Shown here piece by piece: positions 20,291 through 29,572 of a stretch of DNA of 64,000 bases. The DNA comes from Apoda limacodes (Eukaryota; Arthropoda; Insecta; Lepidoptera; Limacodidae). The stretch lies in the NCBI GenBank assembly GCA_946406115.1, contig OX291553.1, forward strand, positions 15,629,001 to 15,693,000, read 5' to 3'. How positions within the stretch are numbered: position 1 is the stretch's first letter; each line of letters starts with the position of its first letter. The notes beneath the pieces were generated by a model. That model made no database searches, had not been told where the DNA came from, and saw only the letters and a program-made list of their open reading frames with translations. The translations under genes were made by a program, and so were the position numbers.

Positions 20291-21479
20291 GGGAGAAAAG
20301 TCTCTCCTCAGACTTAAGGTTTTGAATTATGATTAAAAGTCTTGGCGAAATATGGTTGTGCGTAAGACCAACCAGCCATGCTTTGCAATAAAAAGTACCA
20401 AATGTATCCAAAGTAAGATCTTTTCAAAACCTGAAGATCTCAGAACCTTTTTGTCAGATTATTTAGGAAGCATAACGTTAATTCAAACTGCTGTGAAGGC
20501 CTATTTACTCTTTTAAGTGACTTTTTAGCTTCAAAAGCGTAGGTATTTCATTGAAAAAATTTAACTTATTACTGACCTTAGGTTAAATTAAAAACCAGGA
20601 AATTACCATTCTAGAACCACGAAGCATATATCAAAACTTTGGCTCCGCAAAAATGTTACTTGGGATGTTTTAAATTTTTCGGCAACCACTTAACCGATTT
20701 GTATGATTTAATACTGATTTTAAAGATATTATCCGAGGTGGTCCCATTAAAATTTTGAGGAGATCGGATCATAAAAAGTTAAGTTATTTAGGTAAGAAAA
20801 TGTAGTTATAAGATTTACTTATATATATTTGGTTGTTTCAATAGATTTTTCAATGTTAATTTCAATAGATGTTATAACATCTCGCGTTTACGCGATATCT
20901 TTGCCGATTGCGAACCGATTCTGATGGATTATAGGATTATATAGGATTCCCTTATTGTGCCCTAGGAGGTACCTAAAAATTAGAAATTATAAAAATAAAT
21001 ATAAACTTTTAATAATAAACAAACACCGACTTTAGAACCCCAGTAAAAGTAAAATACTCTTTATACTCTTTATACATGTAGAATGTCAAAAATTTGCAGC
21101 AAAGGTAATAGATAATTTATTATTTGCATATTTTTTAAACTCAAATTTTCTCAATTCAAATAGACTTTTAAACAGCACTTTTGAATCATCAGTTTTTATT
21201 ATTAATTAAAAATAATACCTAAAAATTACCACCGGTTCGAAAATTAATTTTTAATATAGATACTAATATTTAAAGATATCTGCTGAATTAACAGGAGAAT
21301 TCCCACCATGTTTGGTAGTGATAATGGCCTAAAGACGATTTAAAATTAGTGTTAGAACAAAACAAACGGAATTATAAAGTAAGTAAGCCAAAGTTGTCAA
21401 ATTCTAAAGCCGAAATGAGGCCAGTTTATCAAACTTTTAGTTCCGATATTAAAGGTTTCATTCATTCATGAAAGGGTGT
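20291..21479. other. Intergenic, nothing recognised
   Basis: AT-rich. One short imperfect palindrome around 20880 (ATCTCGCGTTTACGCGATAT) stands out. No ORF over 60 codons. Confidence 0.45.
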
Positions 21480-22500
21480 CGTCGGTGGAAGCGCTATTGT
21501 CATTTCCTGGCATGGGCGGAACTGATTAATTATCAATTCAAGAGGCTCGCAACGTCGAATCGAACGTACCTACGCATTTAGCACGGAAAATGTATTTTAA
21601 TTAATTTAACAAAGGTAAAACAATAATATTATACTTTTGTTACTATTAGTAGTCCGGTTGTTTGGAGACACTGCCATGTTGGCATACTTATTAGAAATTT
21701 TGGTATTCCTAAACCGTGTGTGATGCTAATGATAACTTATGATAGAATCGGGGTCTCCGGACATACATTGGCTCCAATACCTTTTGGCAAACACACTAGC
21801 CAAAAGCATTGGACGGCTGGACCGCACCGCACACTACACTTCACTGCAGTTCAGCCAAGGCGAACGAGAACCTATCTGCTCTGGCTACTTACGCATTAAG
21901 CACATATTATTATTATTTATCAACGAATCAAGTTCAGCGTGCAAAAACCAAGGAAAAGGCGATGGTAGATGATATAAATGCACGCTGATCGAATTTTGTA
22001 ATATTTATTGATTGGATTCCACAGTGCTTCTTCTTCTCGATACAACCCTTCACTCCCCTCGCCTTTGTTTGCGTAGGTACACAAACCGACAAACCGACAC
22101 AGCGCGGGTTGACATTGGCTGTTAGACGTTATGTCACGTTTATGTCCAATATTTGATCAAGACCGATCCTCACATTGGAGTATTGGCTCTTAGAGTAATG
22201 CTTGGTGCAAATATTTCCAATGTATGGCGCCAGCAACCTTGAATATAATAATGGTCATTCAATTCGCAGCTAAGCTTGGATCCAATTCTAATGTATGGCG
22301 CCCGCATTTTCAGTCGTATTGTTTACGATTGTGACTTACGTAGCTACACGACTTACCTATTTGTATTGAGTATTAATTTCTCGATGACATTGGGTATCTG
22401 CGTGAAATATGTCAGCCATAAATTCTTTAAACACATCCTGCCTGCGTCAATAGCCATAAATAAACGCCGCACACGTAAATAAAACTTAATAAAATGTCGT
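21480..22500 (+). repeat. Dispersed repeat X, most complete copy
   Basis: Begins near TATCAATTCAAGAGGCTCG (21533) with ATCGAACGTACC and GCACGGAAAATG, and ends around 22395-22490 with GCGTGAAATATGTCAGCC and AACACATCCTGCCTGCG. Both ends are also found in the copy split by the retrotransposon (23431-23475 and 31899-32735). No protein is recognised; the class is unknown. Confidence 0.65.
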
Positions 22501-23430
22501 TAAATGCGAGAAAAATGTACTTATATACTGCGCAATATTGGACTTTAAACAATGCTGCTATAAGTAACTTAGTTTTAGTAATACTTTACTATTGAAACAT
22601 AAATTTTAATGAGATTGTTCGAAATATCTTTAATTTTTTTTTTGAATTTGAGGATAATCAATTGAAATGGCTAGAGAAGGGCAAAGCGTAAACGACTTTA
22701 AAAAACAATGTTTTGGAAACTGTGTTCCAAAATAAATAAAAACTTCAAAATTATTTTTATATTGAATGAATATTGACCGAGTGAATATTATTATTTTAAT
22801 AATGAAGAAATGTAAAATTGATTAATTTCCTCTTCACTCTTAGAGTATCAATGTACAAAACATTTACAACTGCTGCTGCTACTGAAAAAAAAGTAGTATT
22901 TAGGTTTTGTTAACAGGAAAGGATTCATGAGAACCTTTTTGACGTGACAACGTCTTATAAATTGGTTTGCCGGGTGACACTTCAAGAAACTGCGTTACGC
23001 TCCGCTCACGTTATGCGCTCACAATGAGAGCGAGTGAGAGGCACGCGCCCGCCTAAGAGCGAGAGAGACAGACATAAAATCATTGTCACGTAAAACTTTC
23101 GCCCGTATACCGACTTTACAGGCAACCAGTTTTTTTTAGATTTGTTTAAAAAGCATGCAGTGTTTTTAAAACGGCTTAAAGGAAACGCTGTAAATGACGC
23201 TAAAATAGAGCAAAGATGGTGTGACACATAGACGTATATAAACGACCAATTAATTTTAAATAAAGCACAACTAATTTTTAAATTACAATGATTTGCTCAT
23301 TTTAATACATGTTGAAACAGGTGTCATATTATAGTTATAACAGCTAACAAAAGAAATTAAAGTCTACTAGATTTATGGAGTCAAACTTTTGGTTTGAATA
23401 TTAAATTTTTTATTTTTAAGCTAGCATTTA
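22501..23430. other. Intergenic, nothing recognised
   Basis: AT-rich. A GC-richer patch at 22980-23060 (CGCTCCGCTCACGTTATGCG) is part of a 73-codon - strand frame with no motif. Confidence 0.4.
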
Positions 23431-23475
23431 CTCGTTTGGGCAAAGCCGTTTATCAATTCAAGAAGCTCGTAGCAG
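23431..23475 (+). repeat. Repeat X, left half interrupted by the retrotransposon
   Basis: GGGCAAAGCCGTTTATCAA ... GAAGCTCGTAGCAG runs directly into the 5' LTR and continues after the 3' LTR at 31899 with the duplicated GCAG, then TGGATCGAACGTGC. Confidence 0.85.
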
Positions 23476-23734
23476 TGTTATGTTGTGACCATAACCATTG
23501 TTTACAATACAAACATGTACTTAGGTAATAAGCTAGTAATGTAGATTCGTAATAGACTAATTGTAAATGTTATAGCAGTTAAGTAATTATCTAATTGTCT
23601 AATGTCTCATCCCTTAACATTATTTGCCTTTCTCATTCCTTAATATTGTTTATGCTTCTCATCGTCGTGAACCTTGTACCATTAGAAATAAGCTACCTCA
23701 TTAGTAAATATGTAAACATCCCATTTTGTTCCTT

Positions 23735-23764
23735 TATATACCACTCCTCTCTCCAGAGCTCAGT
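23735..23764 (+). promoter_or_regulatory. LTR core promoter: TATA box plus arthropod initiator
   Basis: TATATA starts at 23735 and the initiator TCAGT spans 23760-23764, so the A at 23762 lies 27 bp after the TATA start, ideal spacing for an RNA polymerase II start site. The same pair occurs in the 3' LTR 8006 bp downstream. Confidence 0.75.
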
Positions 23765-23828
23765 CACTTCTCAACTCTCGTCTCGATCACTAGTTCCTTA
23801 GAATATTTCTATATCTGTAATACTTTAT

Positions 23829-23850
23829 AATAAATTGTGTGTTTAATAAA
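23829..23850 (+). terminator. LTR polyadenylation signals
   Basis: AATAAA at 23829-23834 and 23845-23850; the functional copies are in the 3' LTR at 31835-31840 and 31851-31856, about 70-90 nt after the R start. Confidence 0.7.
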
Positions 23851-23895
23851 ATTAGTTTTTAAAAATACAAGTTTTGTTCTCACTGCGTAACAATT

Positions 23896-23913
23896 TGGCG
23901 CAGTCGGTAGGAT
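23896..23913 (+). other. Primer-binding site, tRNA-Ser type
   Basis: TGGCGCAGTCGGTAGGAT, 3 bases after the LTR, is complementary to the 3' end of insect serine tRNA and is the type used by 17.6 and 297 of Drosophila. Confidence 0.88.
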
Positions 23914-24027
23914 AGATTAGGGATTCGCGTAAATCCAAAAGACGAAGTACAACACGTTGTATCGTGGACAAGCATCGCCTGAAGATCAACGTGGTAGCTG
24001 AAGGCTTTTAAACGACTTCGCCGGACC

Positions 24028-24056
24028 ATGCGACCCATCATTGTATTGTTATTGTG
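24028..24056 (+). CDS. env: Probable Env leader exon (start codon and signal-peptide beginning)
   Basis: An ATG at 24028 opens a 10-codon frame of mostly Ile, Val and Leu that stops at TGA 24058-24060 if unspliced. A strong donor (GTGAGT, 24057-24062) sits just before that stop, so splicing removes it. The 2 bases left over (phase 2) match the phase of the acceptor exon starting at 29573, which is the Env frame. Hydrophobic residues after the initiator Met suit a signal peptide for an envelope protein that has no ATG or signal of its own in the downstream exon before residue ~100. Subgenomic spliced env RNA is known in gypsy-type errantiviruses. Confidence 0.72.
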
Positions 24057-24188
24057 GTGAGTTGCTTAACTTGTTTGCTCATTTTTATACCCTGTGTCTC
24101 CTTAACCTTTCTATATCCTTATACATATCTATTATTTTACTTATTTTCGTGTGTGCAAATTTTAATATTGTGTTTACCAAAATTTTTA

Positions 24189-25208
24189 ATGTCTTTAGAA
24201 ATTAAAAGTGAAACATCGCCTAAAGAAACCAGTATGTCTCTCGAAATTAATACACTTTTACAGCTTATCCCAAACTTTGACACTAATGAAAAGGATCAAA
24301 TATATAGATTTATTAGATCGTGTGATTCAGCATTTAGCCTAGCGTCAGAAAATCAACAATCTATAATATTAATATACGCTTTGAATAAAATAACAGGAGT
24401 AGGTGCATCCGATGTTCACAGTAGACAATATTCTGATTGGCATAACCTCAAAAATTATTTAATTCAAAAATTCTCAAATATAAAAACAATTTCACATTTA
24501 ATGTTAGAATTACAGTCAATGTTCCAAAAACCACAAGAATCTCTCATTGATTATTTTCATCGCGTGGATTTGTGTCGCAGCAAAATCATTGAAAAATTAA
24601 TTGCAGAAATCTCAGACAACACGTTGTTAGGTAGGAAAGCAACTACCGAAGAAACAGCACTAAGTGTGTTCATAAATGGCCTAAACTCAGAAATAGGGAC
24701 TATGCTTAGAACTAAAGAGTTCACAAATCTGTCAGATGCTGGCAACTTCGCTATACAAGAAGACAAAATAAAGCGAATGAATGCAGCGAGACAATCATTA
24801 TATAAAAATACATTTAATAACACTGTTAGTAGCAATCGTCGTCCACCATCGCATTCAGGTGTTCCAAAGCCATTTCAGTCGAATTTATATAGAAATAACC
24901 CAATAAACCAAAGTAATAGAATTTTTACTCCACAAACCACAAGTAAGTTTTGCAATTATTGCAAAAATCCCGGTCATCTGATTTCAGAGTGTCGTAAGAG
25001 AGCATATAATAATAACCTACGAAACTCTTTAACAACGAACAATCAAAATCCACGTGCCTTACCAAACATCCCAACCAATAACATCAATAATTTAAACTCG
25101 CAAGCGACCGAAGAGTTGGGCATCTCTCCGGAAATCGCTTCAGCCCATTACTCGAATCAGATCGAGTCATTAACCCACGATGTGGAAATAGTCCAACTCG
25201 ACTCTTAA
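24189..25208 (+). CDS. gag: Gag polyprotein
   Basis: 339 aa from the first good ATG at 24189; the frame is open upstream to about 24054 but only with a GTG and within the predicted env intron border. It forms the particle shell and packages RNA. The central region (FSNIKTISHLMLELQ, QESLIDYFHRVDLCR) is a Retrotrans_gag-type capsid domain. One CCHC zinc knuckle (C255, C258, H263, C268; CNYCKNPGHLISEC) marks the nucleocapsid. The C-terminal ~60 residues are Asn-rich and overlap the pol frame. The stop is TAA 25206-25208. About 300 nt of leader separates it from the 5' LTR. Confidence 0.93.
   Translation: MSLEIKSETSPKETSMSLEINTLLQLIPNFDTNEKDQIYRFIRSCDSAFSLASENQQSIILIYALNKITGVGASDVHSRQYSDWHNLKNYLIQKFSNIKTISHLMLELQSMFQKPQESLIDYFHRVDLCRSKIIEKLIAEISDNTLLGRKATTEETALSVFINGLNSEIGTMLRTKEFTNLSDAGNFAIQEDKIKRMNAARQSLYKNTFNNTVSSNRRPPSHSGVPKPFQSNLYRNNPINQSNRIFTPQTTSKFCNYCKNPGHLISECRKRAYNNNLRNSLTTNNQNPRALPNIPTNNINNLNSQATEELGISPEIASAHYSNQIESLTHDVEIVQLDS
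25091..25140 (+). promoter_or_regulatory. -1 programmed ribosomal frameshift signal (gag to pol)
   Basis: TTTAAAC at 25091-25097 is read T TTA AAC in the Gag frame, the canonical X XXY YYZ slip site. The pol frame is closed by TAA at 25088-25090 and open from 25091 on. After a 4-nt spacer, AAGCGA (25102-25107) pairs with TCGCTT (25135-25140), with inner pairs CCG/CGG and AGAG/CTCT and an 8-nt loop. Slippage back by one base continues straight into the Pol frame. Confidence 0.88.
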
Positions 25209-28200
25209 ATAGAAGTATGAATAATAAGTCACAATCTAATCCAGTCCATCGGGGACAAACGCAAACATTACATAATTCGCTAACTCAAAGTGTGCAACCT
25301 CTAACTACACCAGTCTATCGGAGACAATATAGAGATGCATGCACACAAACAGACTCTTCTACTTCTAACCAAATCAATCTCACTGAATCAATTCCTAAAT
25401 CAAAAAGAAAAACGAAATCTACTAAATCAAAATATCAAAATTCAAAATCAATTCAAAATCCACAATCAATTCAGAATCCAAAAACAAAATCAAACTCTTT
25501 TACTAAGTTCAACAACTCAGAATCAAATAAAACAACACCAAAATCTACTACATCAATGAAATCATTTACTATATCTTCCCTAAACGATGTCCCTCCTGAA
25601 AACTTGTTACATTGTACTTTCCATATCGAAGGCAAACCCGTCACGCTCTTAGTCGACACGGGTGCAGGATGTTCAGTAATTAGACGTGACAAGATAGGTA
25701 CATCACTAGTAAACGAATCAGACGTCGTCTCAATCGTAGGCGTCTCGAGTACTCAATCCCCAACTAAAACTTACGGAACCTCCGAAATCTGTCTCGATAA
25801 TTTTCCAAAGTATAAATTCCATATTGCCAACCTAAATATCAAAGCAGACGGTATTCTAGGAAATGATTTTATGGCTAAATTTAACGCTCATATCTATATC
25901 CAATCTAAAACAATGCGAGTTCACAATAAAACCTATAGACTCTATTTCCTTGGAGAACAAAATTCTCATATCGAAAATAACAAGCAATTACTTAATAGCC
26001 GTTCAGAAACCATTATCACATGTAACACAAATACAATTATTTCCGGTGACGCTATCGTAGAAAAACAAACCATCGGAAATGGTATCATTATCCCACGCGC
26101 ATTAGTTAACGTTAAAAATAACTCATTTGTAATTACTTGTATAAACACTAACGATACCGATATGCTAATTACCACTCCTTGTATCACTGTCTGCGCATAT
26201 AATATTAAAGACATTCAAATAAACAACTTTAATTATCAAAATAACGATAACAACAATGACAACTCATTAGACCGACAAAACAAAGTATTCGACCTTATCA
26301 GAAAAGAACATTTAAATGACGAAGAAACAGAATCCTTACTCAAAATTACTTCTGACTTTTCAGATATATTTTATATAGAAGGTGACGCACTAACTTTTAC
26401 AAATCACACAAAACATACAATTCCGACAACTACAGAATCTCCAATACATACCAAAACTTATCGATTCCCACAAGTTCATGAGAAAGAAGTAAAAACACAA
26501 GTGCAAAAAATGTTAGAACAAGATATAATCGAACCCAGCGCCTCTCCATGGAGCAGCCCAATATGGGTCGTACCAAAAAAAATGGACGCGTCTGGTAAAC
26601 AAAAGTGGCGACTTGTTATCGACTACAGAAAACTTAATGACGTAACTATTGGAGACAGCTATCCACTTCCAAACATAACAGACATCTTAGACAAACTTGG
26701 TCATTCTCAATATTTCACAACTTTAGATTTAGCGTCTGGTTTTCACCAACTTGAAGTAGATCCTAAAGATACCCCAAAGACAGCTTTCAATACACCCTAT
26801 GGGCACTATCAGTTTAAAAGAATGCCTTTTGGCCTGAAAAATGCTCCTGCAACTTTTCAGCGCGTAATGGACTCTGTTTTATACGGTTTACAAGGTGAAA
26901 GATGCTTTGTATACCTTGATGACATCGTTGTCTTTGCATCAAGTATTCAAGAACACGAACAAAAACTCAGAGAAGTATTTTCAAGACTCAAACAATTCCA
27001 CTTAAAAATACAGCCCGATAAGTGTGAATTCCTTCGCCGTGAAGTAGCCTACTTAGGACACATTATTTCAAACGAAGGCGTTAAGCCTAATCCTGAAAAA
27101 ATCCAAGCTGTTGAAAATTTCCCAATTCCAAAATGTTGTAAAGACATTAAAGCATTTCTAGGCCTTACCGGCTACTATCGTCGATTCATCTCCAATTTCA
27201 GTAAAATCACTAAACCTCTCACAAGCCTTTTAAAAAAAGACACACCCTTTATATGGGGTGAATCTCAACAAAAATCTTTCGACGAATGTAAACGTCTTCT
27301 CACAAACCCACCGATTCTCCAATATCCCGATTTTCATAAAGAGTTTATCTTAACAACCGACGCTTCTATCCACGCCATTGGTGCTGTTCTATCACAAGGT
27401 GAAATAGGTAAAGATTTGCCAATCGCCTACGCATCTCGGACTTTAAACAAAGCCGAGACAAACTATTCCACAATTGAACGCGAATTACTAGCGATCGTTT
27501 GGGCGGTAAAACATTTCAGACCTTATTTGTTTGGCCGCAAATTCAAAATCGTAACCGACCACAAACCTTTAACTTGGCTTTTTTCTATCAAAGACCCAGG
27601 TAGTCGTTTAGTCCGCTGGAGACTAAAATTAGAGGAATTCGAATATGAAATTATTTATAAAGCTGGAAAAAATAACACAAACGCTGACGCACTCTCACGA
27701 CCTCCTGTCATGAACACAAACCTTATCGACTTGACAAATAACGATAACTCTATTCAACAGCACTCTGACGATTATTTACAACTTAACTTTGAACATTTCT
27801 CTACGAACCCTGATTACAGTTTCGACACTTCAAATCTTGAAATTTCAACAGACCGTCTTTTAGACCCACGTCATAAAAACATATTTATACCCATGTCATG
27901 CGACCTTTCTGACAAAAACGATCTTTTCAACGAAGCTATCGGCTTGTGTTCCCAAACTAACCCATACTTAGAAAAACCCAAAACACTTTATGACACTGAC
28001 TTATTAGTTTCCGATAAAAAACAAAATATCGTTTTCGCCTGCTCGCGTCCCACACACTTTGACCCTTGGGACTCTGAGAGTTATTTTAAAACACTTTTAT
28101 CTACTCTACAAAGTAATGACTTTAAAACTCTTCACATTCCCGACCTTAAACAAGATAAAACTTGCAAGTTGAAAGGAAACGAACAGCTACACATTACAGC

Positions 28201-29320
28201 CTATTTAGCCGACGCATACAATTGCAAAATAACTATTTGTGAAAATAAAGTTACTTATCCTACATCAGACGAAATTCCTTACATACTTAAAATACACCAT
28301 GACGAACCCCTATCCGGACATAGAGGCATCGTAGAGACAACTCGCAAAATCCGAGACAGTTACTTTTGGAAAGGTATGACTGACGACATAAAAAATTACA
28401 TAGAAAACTGCCAAACCTGTCAACAAAACAAAATACAAAGAAAAACTTATAAAGCTCCTATGGTCATTACATCCTCTGCTACAGAACCCTTCGAACGAGT
28501 TACTATTGACTTAGTATCATACTCTGACATAACAGGTGACTTTAACAAATACATTTTGACTTTACAAGATGACCTGACTAGATTTGTCCAAGCATACCCA
28601 ATTCCAGATAAACAAGCTTTAACTATCGCCAAGACACTTCTAATATTTTGCCAACATTTCGGAATTCCTAAGCGATTCCATTCCGACCAAGGAGGTGAAT
28701 TCGTAAATAATATAATTAAACAATTAATGAAATTACTTGGTTCAAGTCACACTCTAAGCACTTCATATCATCCTCAAACTAATGGCTCGCTAGAGAGATT
28801 CCACGCTTGTCTACGAGACCACATACGCATGTATCATAAGCGTAATAACTCTAACTGGGATCAAATTGTACCACTCGCAATTATGTGTCATAACACGTCG
28901 TTAAATCAGTCCACTGGTTTTACACCTCAAGAACTACTATTCGGATACAAACCTCGTTCACTGTATAGCTTTAAAGAAAATAACGACTATACGACCAATG
29001 ACTACCTTAATGACTTAAACGAAAGACTCAAAATCTCGCGTGATGTCGCTCAACGTAACGTTCAAGCCATGAAAGAGAAAGCAAAAGTTCGCTATGACGA
29101 TCACATTAAAAACGTTGCAAAATTTAACTTAGGAGATAAAGTAATGTTACGCATCCCGAATCCAAATAATTTAGATAGTAAATGGGAGGGTCCCTTCAAT
29201 ATTGTAAGGATTGGTTTTAACGAAAACTATATAATTAAAAAATCAGGAAGAAACCATTTAGTTCATGCAAACCGTCTTAGACCGGTCAATGACACAAACT
29301 CTCCTTCAACATCTAAATAA
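25091..29320 (+). CDS. pol: Pol polyprotein (protease, reverse transcriptase, RNase H, integrase)
   Basis: Expressed by -1 frameshift from Gag; the first in-frame ATG is at 25217 (1367 codons from there; residue numbers count from it). Aspartic protease: LVDTGAG at ~145-151. Reverse transcriptase: DYRKLND, LDLASGFHQ, then catalytic YLDD at 566-569. RNase H: TTDAS with D715, then ERELLAIVWA. Integrase: HHCC zinc finger (HHDEPLSGHRG ... CQTC), D1098, D1157 and E1193 as a D,D-35-E triad, then a GPY/F-type region (WEGPFNIVR). The N-terminal ~120 residues are Ser/Asn/Lys-rich and low-complexity. No stop or frameshift is seen. It copies and integrates the element. Confidence 0.96.
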   Translation, partial: FKLASDRRVGHLSGNRFSPLLESDRVINPRCGNSPTRLLNRSMNNKSQSNPVHRGQTQTLHNSLTQSVQPLTTPVYRRQYRDACTQTDSSTSNQINLTESIPKSKRKTKSTKSKYQNSKSIQNPQSIQNPKTKSNSFTKFNNSESNKTTPKSTTSMKSFTISSLNDVPPENLLHCTFHIEGKPVTLLVDTGAGCSVIRRDKIGTSLVNESDVVSIVGVSSTQSPTKTYGTSEICLDNFPKYKFHIANLNIKADGILGNDFMAKFNAHIYIQSKTMRVHNKTYRLYFLGEQNSHIENNKQLLNSRSETIITCNTNTIISGDAIVEKQTIGNGIIIPRALVNVKNNSFVITCINTNDTDMLITTPCITVCAYNIKDIQINNFNYQNNDNNNDNSLDRQNKVFDLIRKEHLNDEETESLLKITSDFSDIFYIEGDALTFTNHTKHTIPTTTESPIHTKTYRFPQVHEKEVKTQVQKMLEQDIIEPSASPWSSPIWVVPKKMDASGKQKWRLVIDYRKLNDVTIGDSYPLPNITDILDKLGHSQYFTTLDLASGFHQLEVDPKDTPKTAFNTPYGHYQFKRMPFGLKNAPATFQRVMDSVLYGLQGERCFVYLDDIVVFASSIQEHEQKLREVFSRLKQFHLKIQPDKCEFLRREVAYLGHIISNEGVKPNPEKIQAVENFPIPKCCKDIKAFLGLTGYYRRFISNFSKITKPLTSLLKKDTPFIWGESQQKSFDECKRLLTNPPILQYPDFHKEFILTTDASIHAIGAVLSQGEIGKDLPIAYASRTLNKAETNYSTIERELLAIVWAVKHFRPYLFGRKFKIVTDHKPLTWLFSIKDPGSRLVRWRLKLEEFEYEIIYKAGKNNTNADALSRPPVMNTNLIDLTNNDNSIQQHSDDYLQLNFEHFSTNPDYSFDTSNLEISTDRLLDPRHKNIFIPMSCDLSDKNDLFNEAIGLCSQTNPYLEKPKTLYDTDLLVSDKKQNIVFACSRPTHFDPWDSESYFKTLLSTLQSNDFKTLHIPDLKQDKTCKLKGNEQLHITAYLADAYNCKITICENKVTYPTSDEIPYILKIHHDEPLSGHRGIVETTRKIRDSYFWKGMTDDIKNYIENCQTCQQNKIQRKTYKAPMVITSSATEPFERVTIDLVSYSDITGDFNKYILTLQDDLTRFVQAYPIPDKQALTIAKTLLIFCQHFGIPKRFHSDQGGEFVNNIIKQLMKLLGSSHTLSTSYHPQTNGSLERFHACLRDHIRMYHKRNNSNWDQIVPLAIMCHNTSLNQSTGFTPQELLFGYKPRSLYSFKENNDYTTNDYLNDLNERLKISRDVAQRNVQAMKEKAKVRYDDHIKNVAKFNLGDKVMLRIPNPNNLDSKWEGPFNIVRIGFNENYIIKKSGRNHLVHANRLRPVNDTNSPSTSK

Positions 29321-29354
29321 CATATATATATTTTTCAGCATATTTCGTGGAACT

Positions 29355-29555
29355 ATGGCCTATCCCAATTCCTCTGAAAGTCCTGAACGTGTAAATAATT
29401 TTTATAAAATAATTAATAATCCTTATCTTAGCTTTATCGTTTGTTCCATTATTAAAATAATAATCTATATAATAGTCTATAAGATTTATATAAAAATAAG
29501 AAAATACTTTAGGAATAAGTCAAACTCTCGCGAAATCACAAATCAAATGATATAG
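29355..29555 (+). CDS. Small membrane protein ORF between pol and env
   Basis: 66 aa from ATG 29355 to TAG 29553-29555. A short polar N-terminus is followed by one strongly hydrophobic segment (LSFIVCSIIKIIIYIIVY) and a basic tail. It lies in the same frame as Env but is separated from it by the stop. A pyrimidine-rich acceptor-like site (TATTTTTCAG, ending 29338) lies 16 bp before the ATG, so an alternatively spliced RNA could express it. I know no named family. It may be an accessory protein or leftover coding sequence. Confidence 0.4.
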   Translation: MAYPNSSESPERVNNFYKIINNPYLSFIVCSIIKIIIYIIVYKIYIKIRKYFRNKSNSREITNQMI

Positions 29556-29572
29556 TTCTTTCTTCATTCCAG

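Larger units (their letters stand above)
23476..23892 (+). repeat. 5' LTR
   Basis: 417 bp, TG...CA ends, the same length and sequence by eye as 31482-31898. U3 is about 23476-23761, R starts near 23762. A 68-codon open frame inside both LTRs is a by-product. Confidence 0.95.

Noticed and set aside
23595..23801. 68-codon open frame repeated at 31601-31807 as a possible gene
   Set aside because: It lies wholly inside the two LTRs; the identity simply reflects LTR identity and there is no protein motif.
29265..29354. Longer version of the small membrane ORF starting before 29355
   Set aside because: The upstream part overlaps the end of pol in another frame and depends on non-ATG or internal starts; the ATG at 29355 after an acceptor-like site is more credible.
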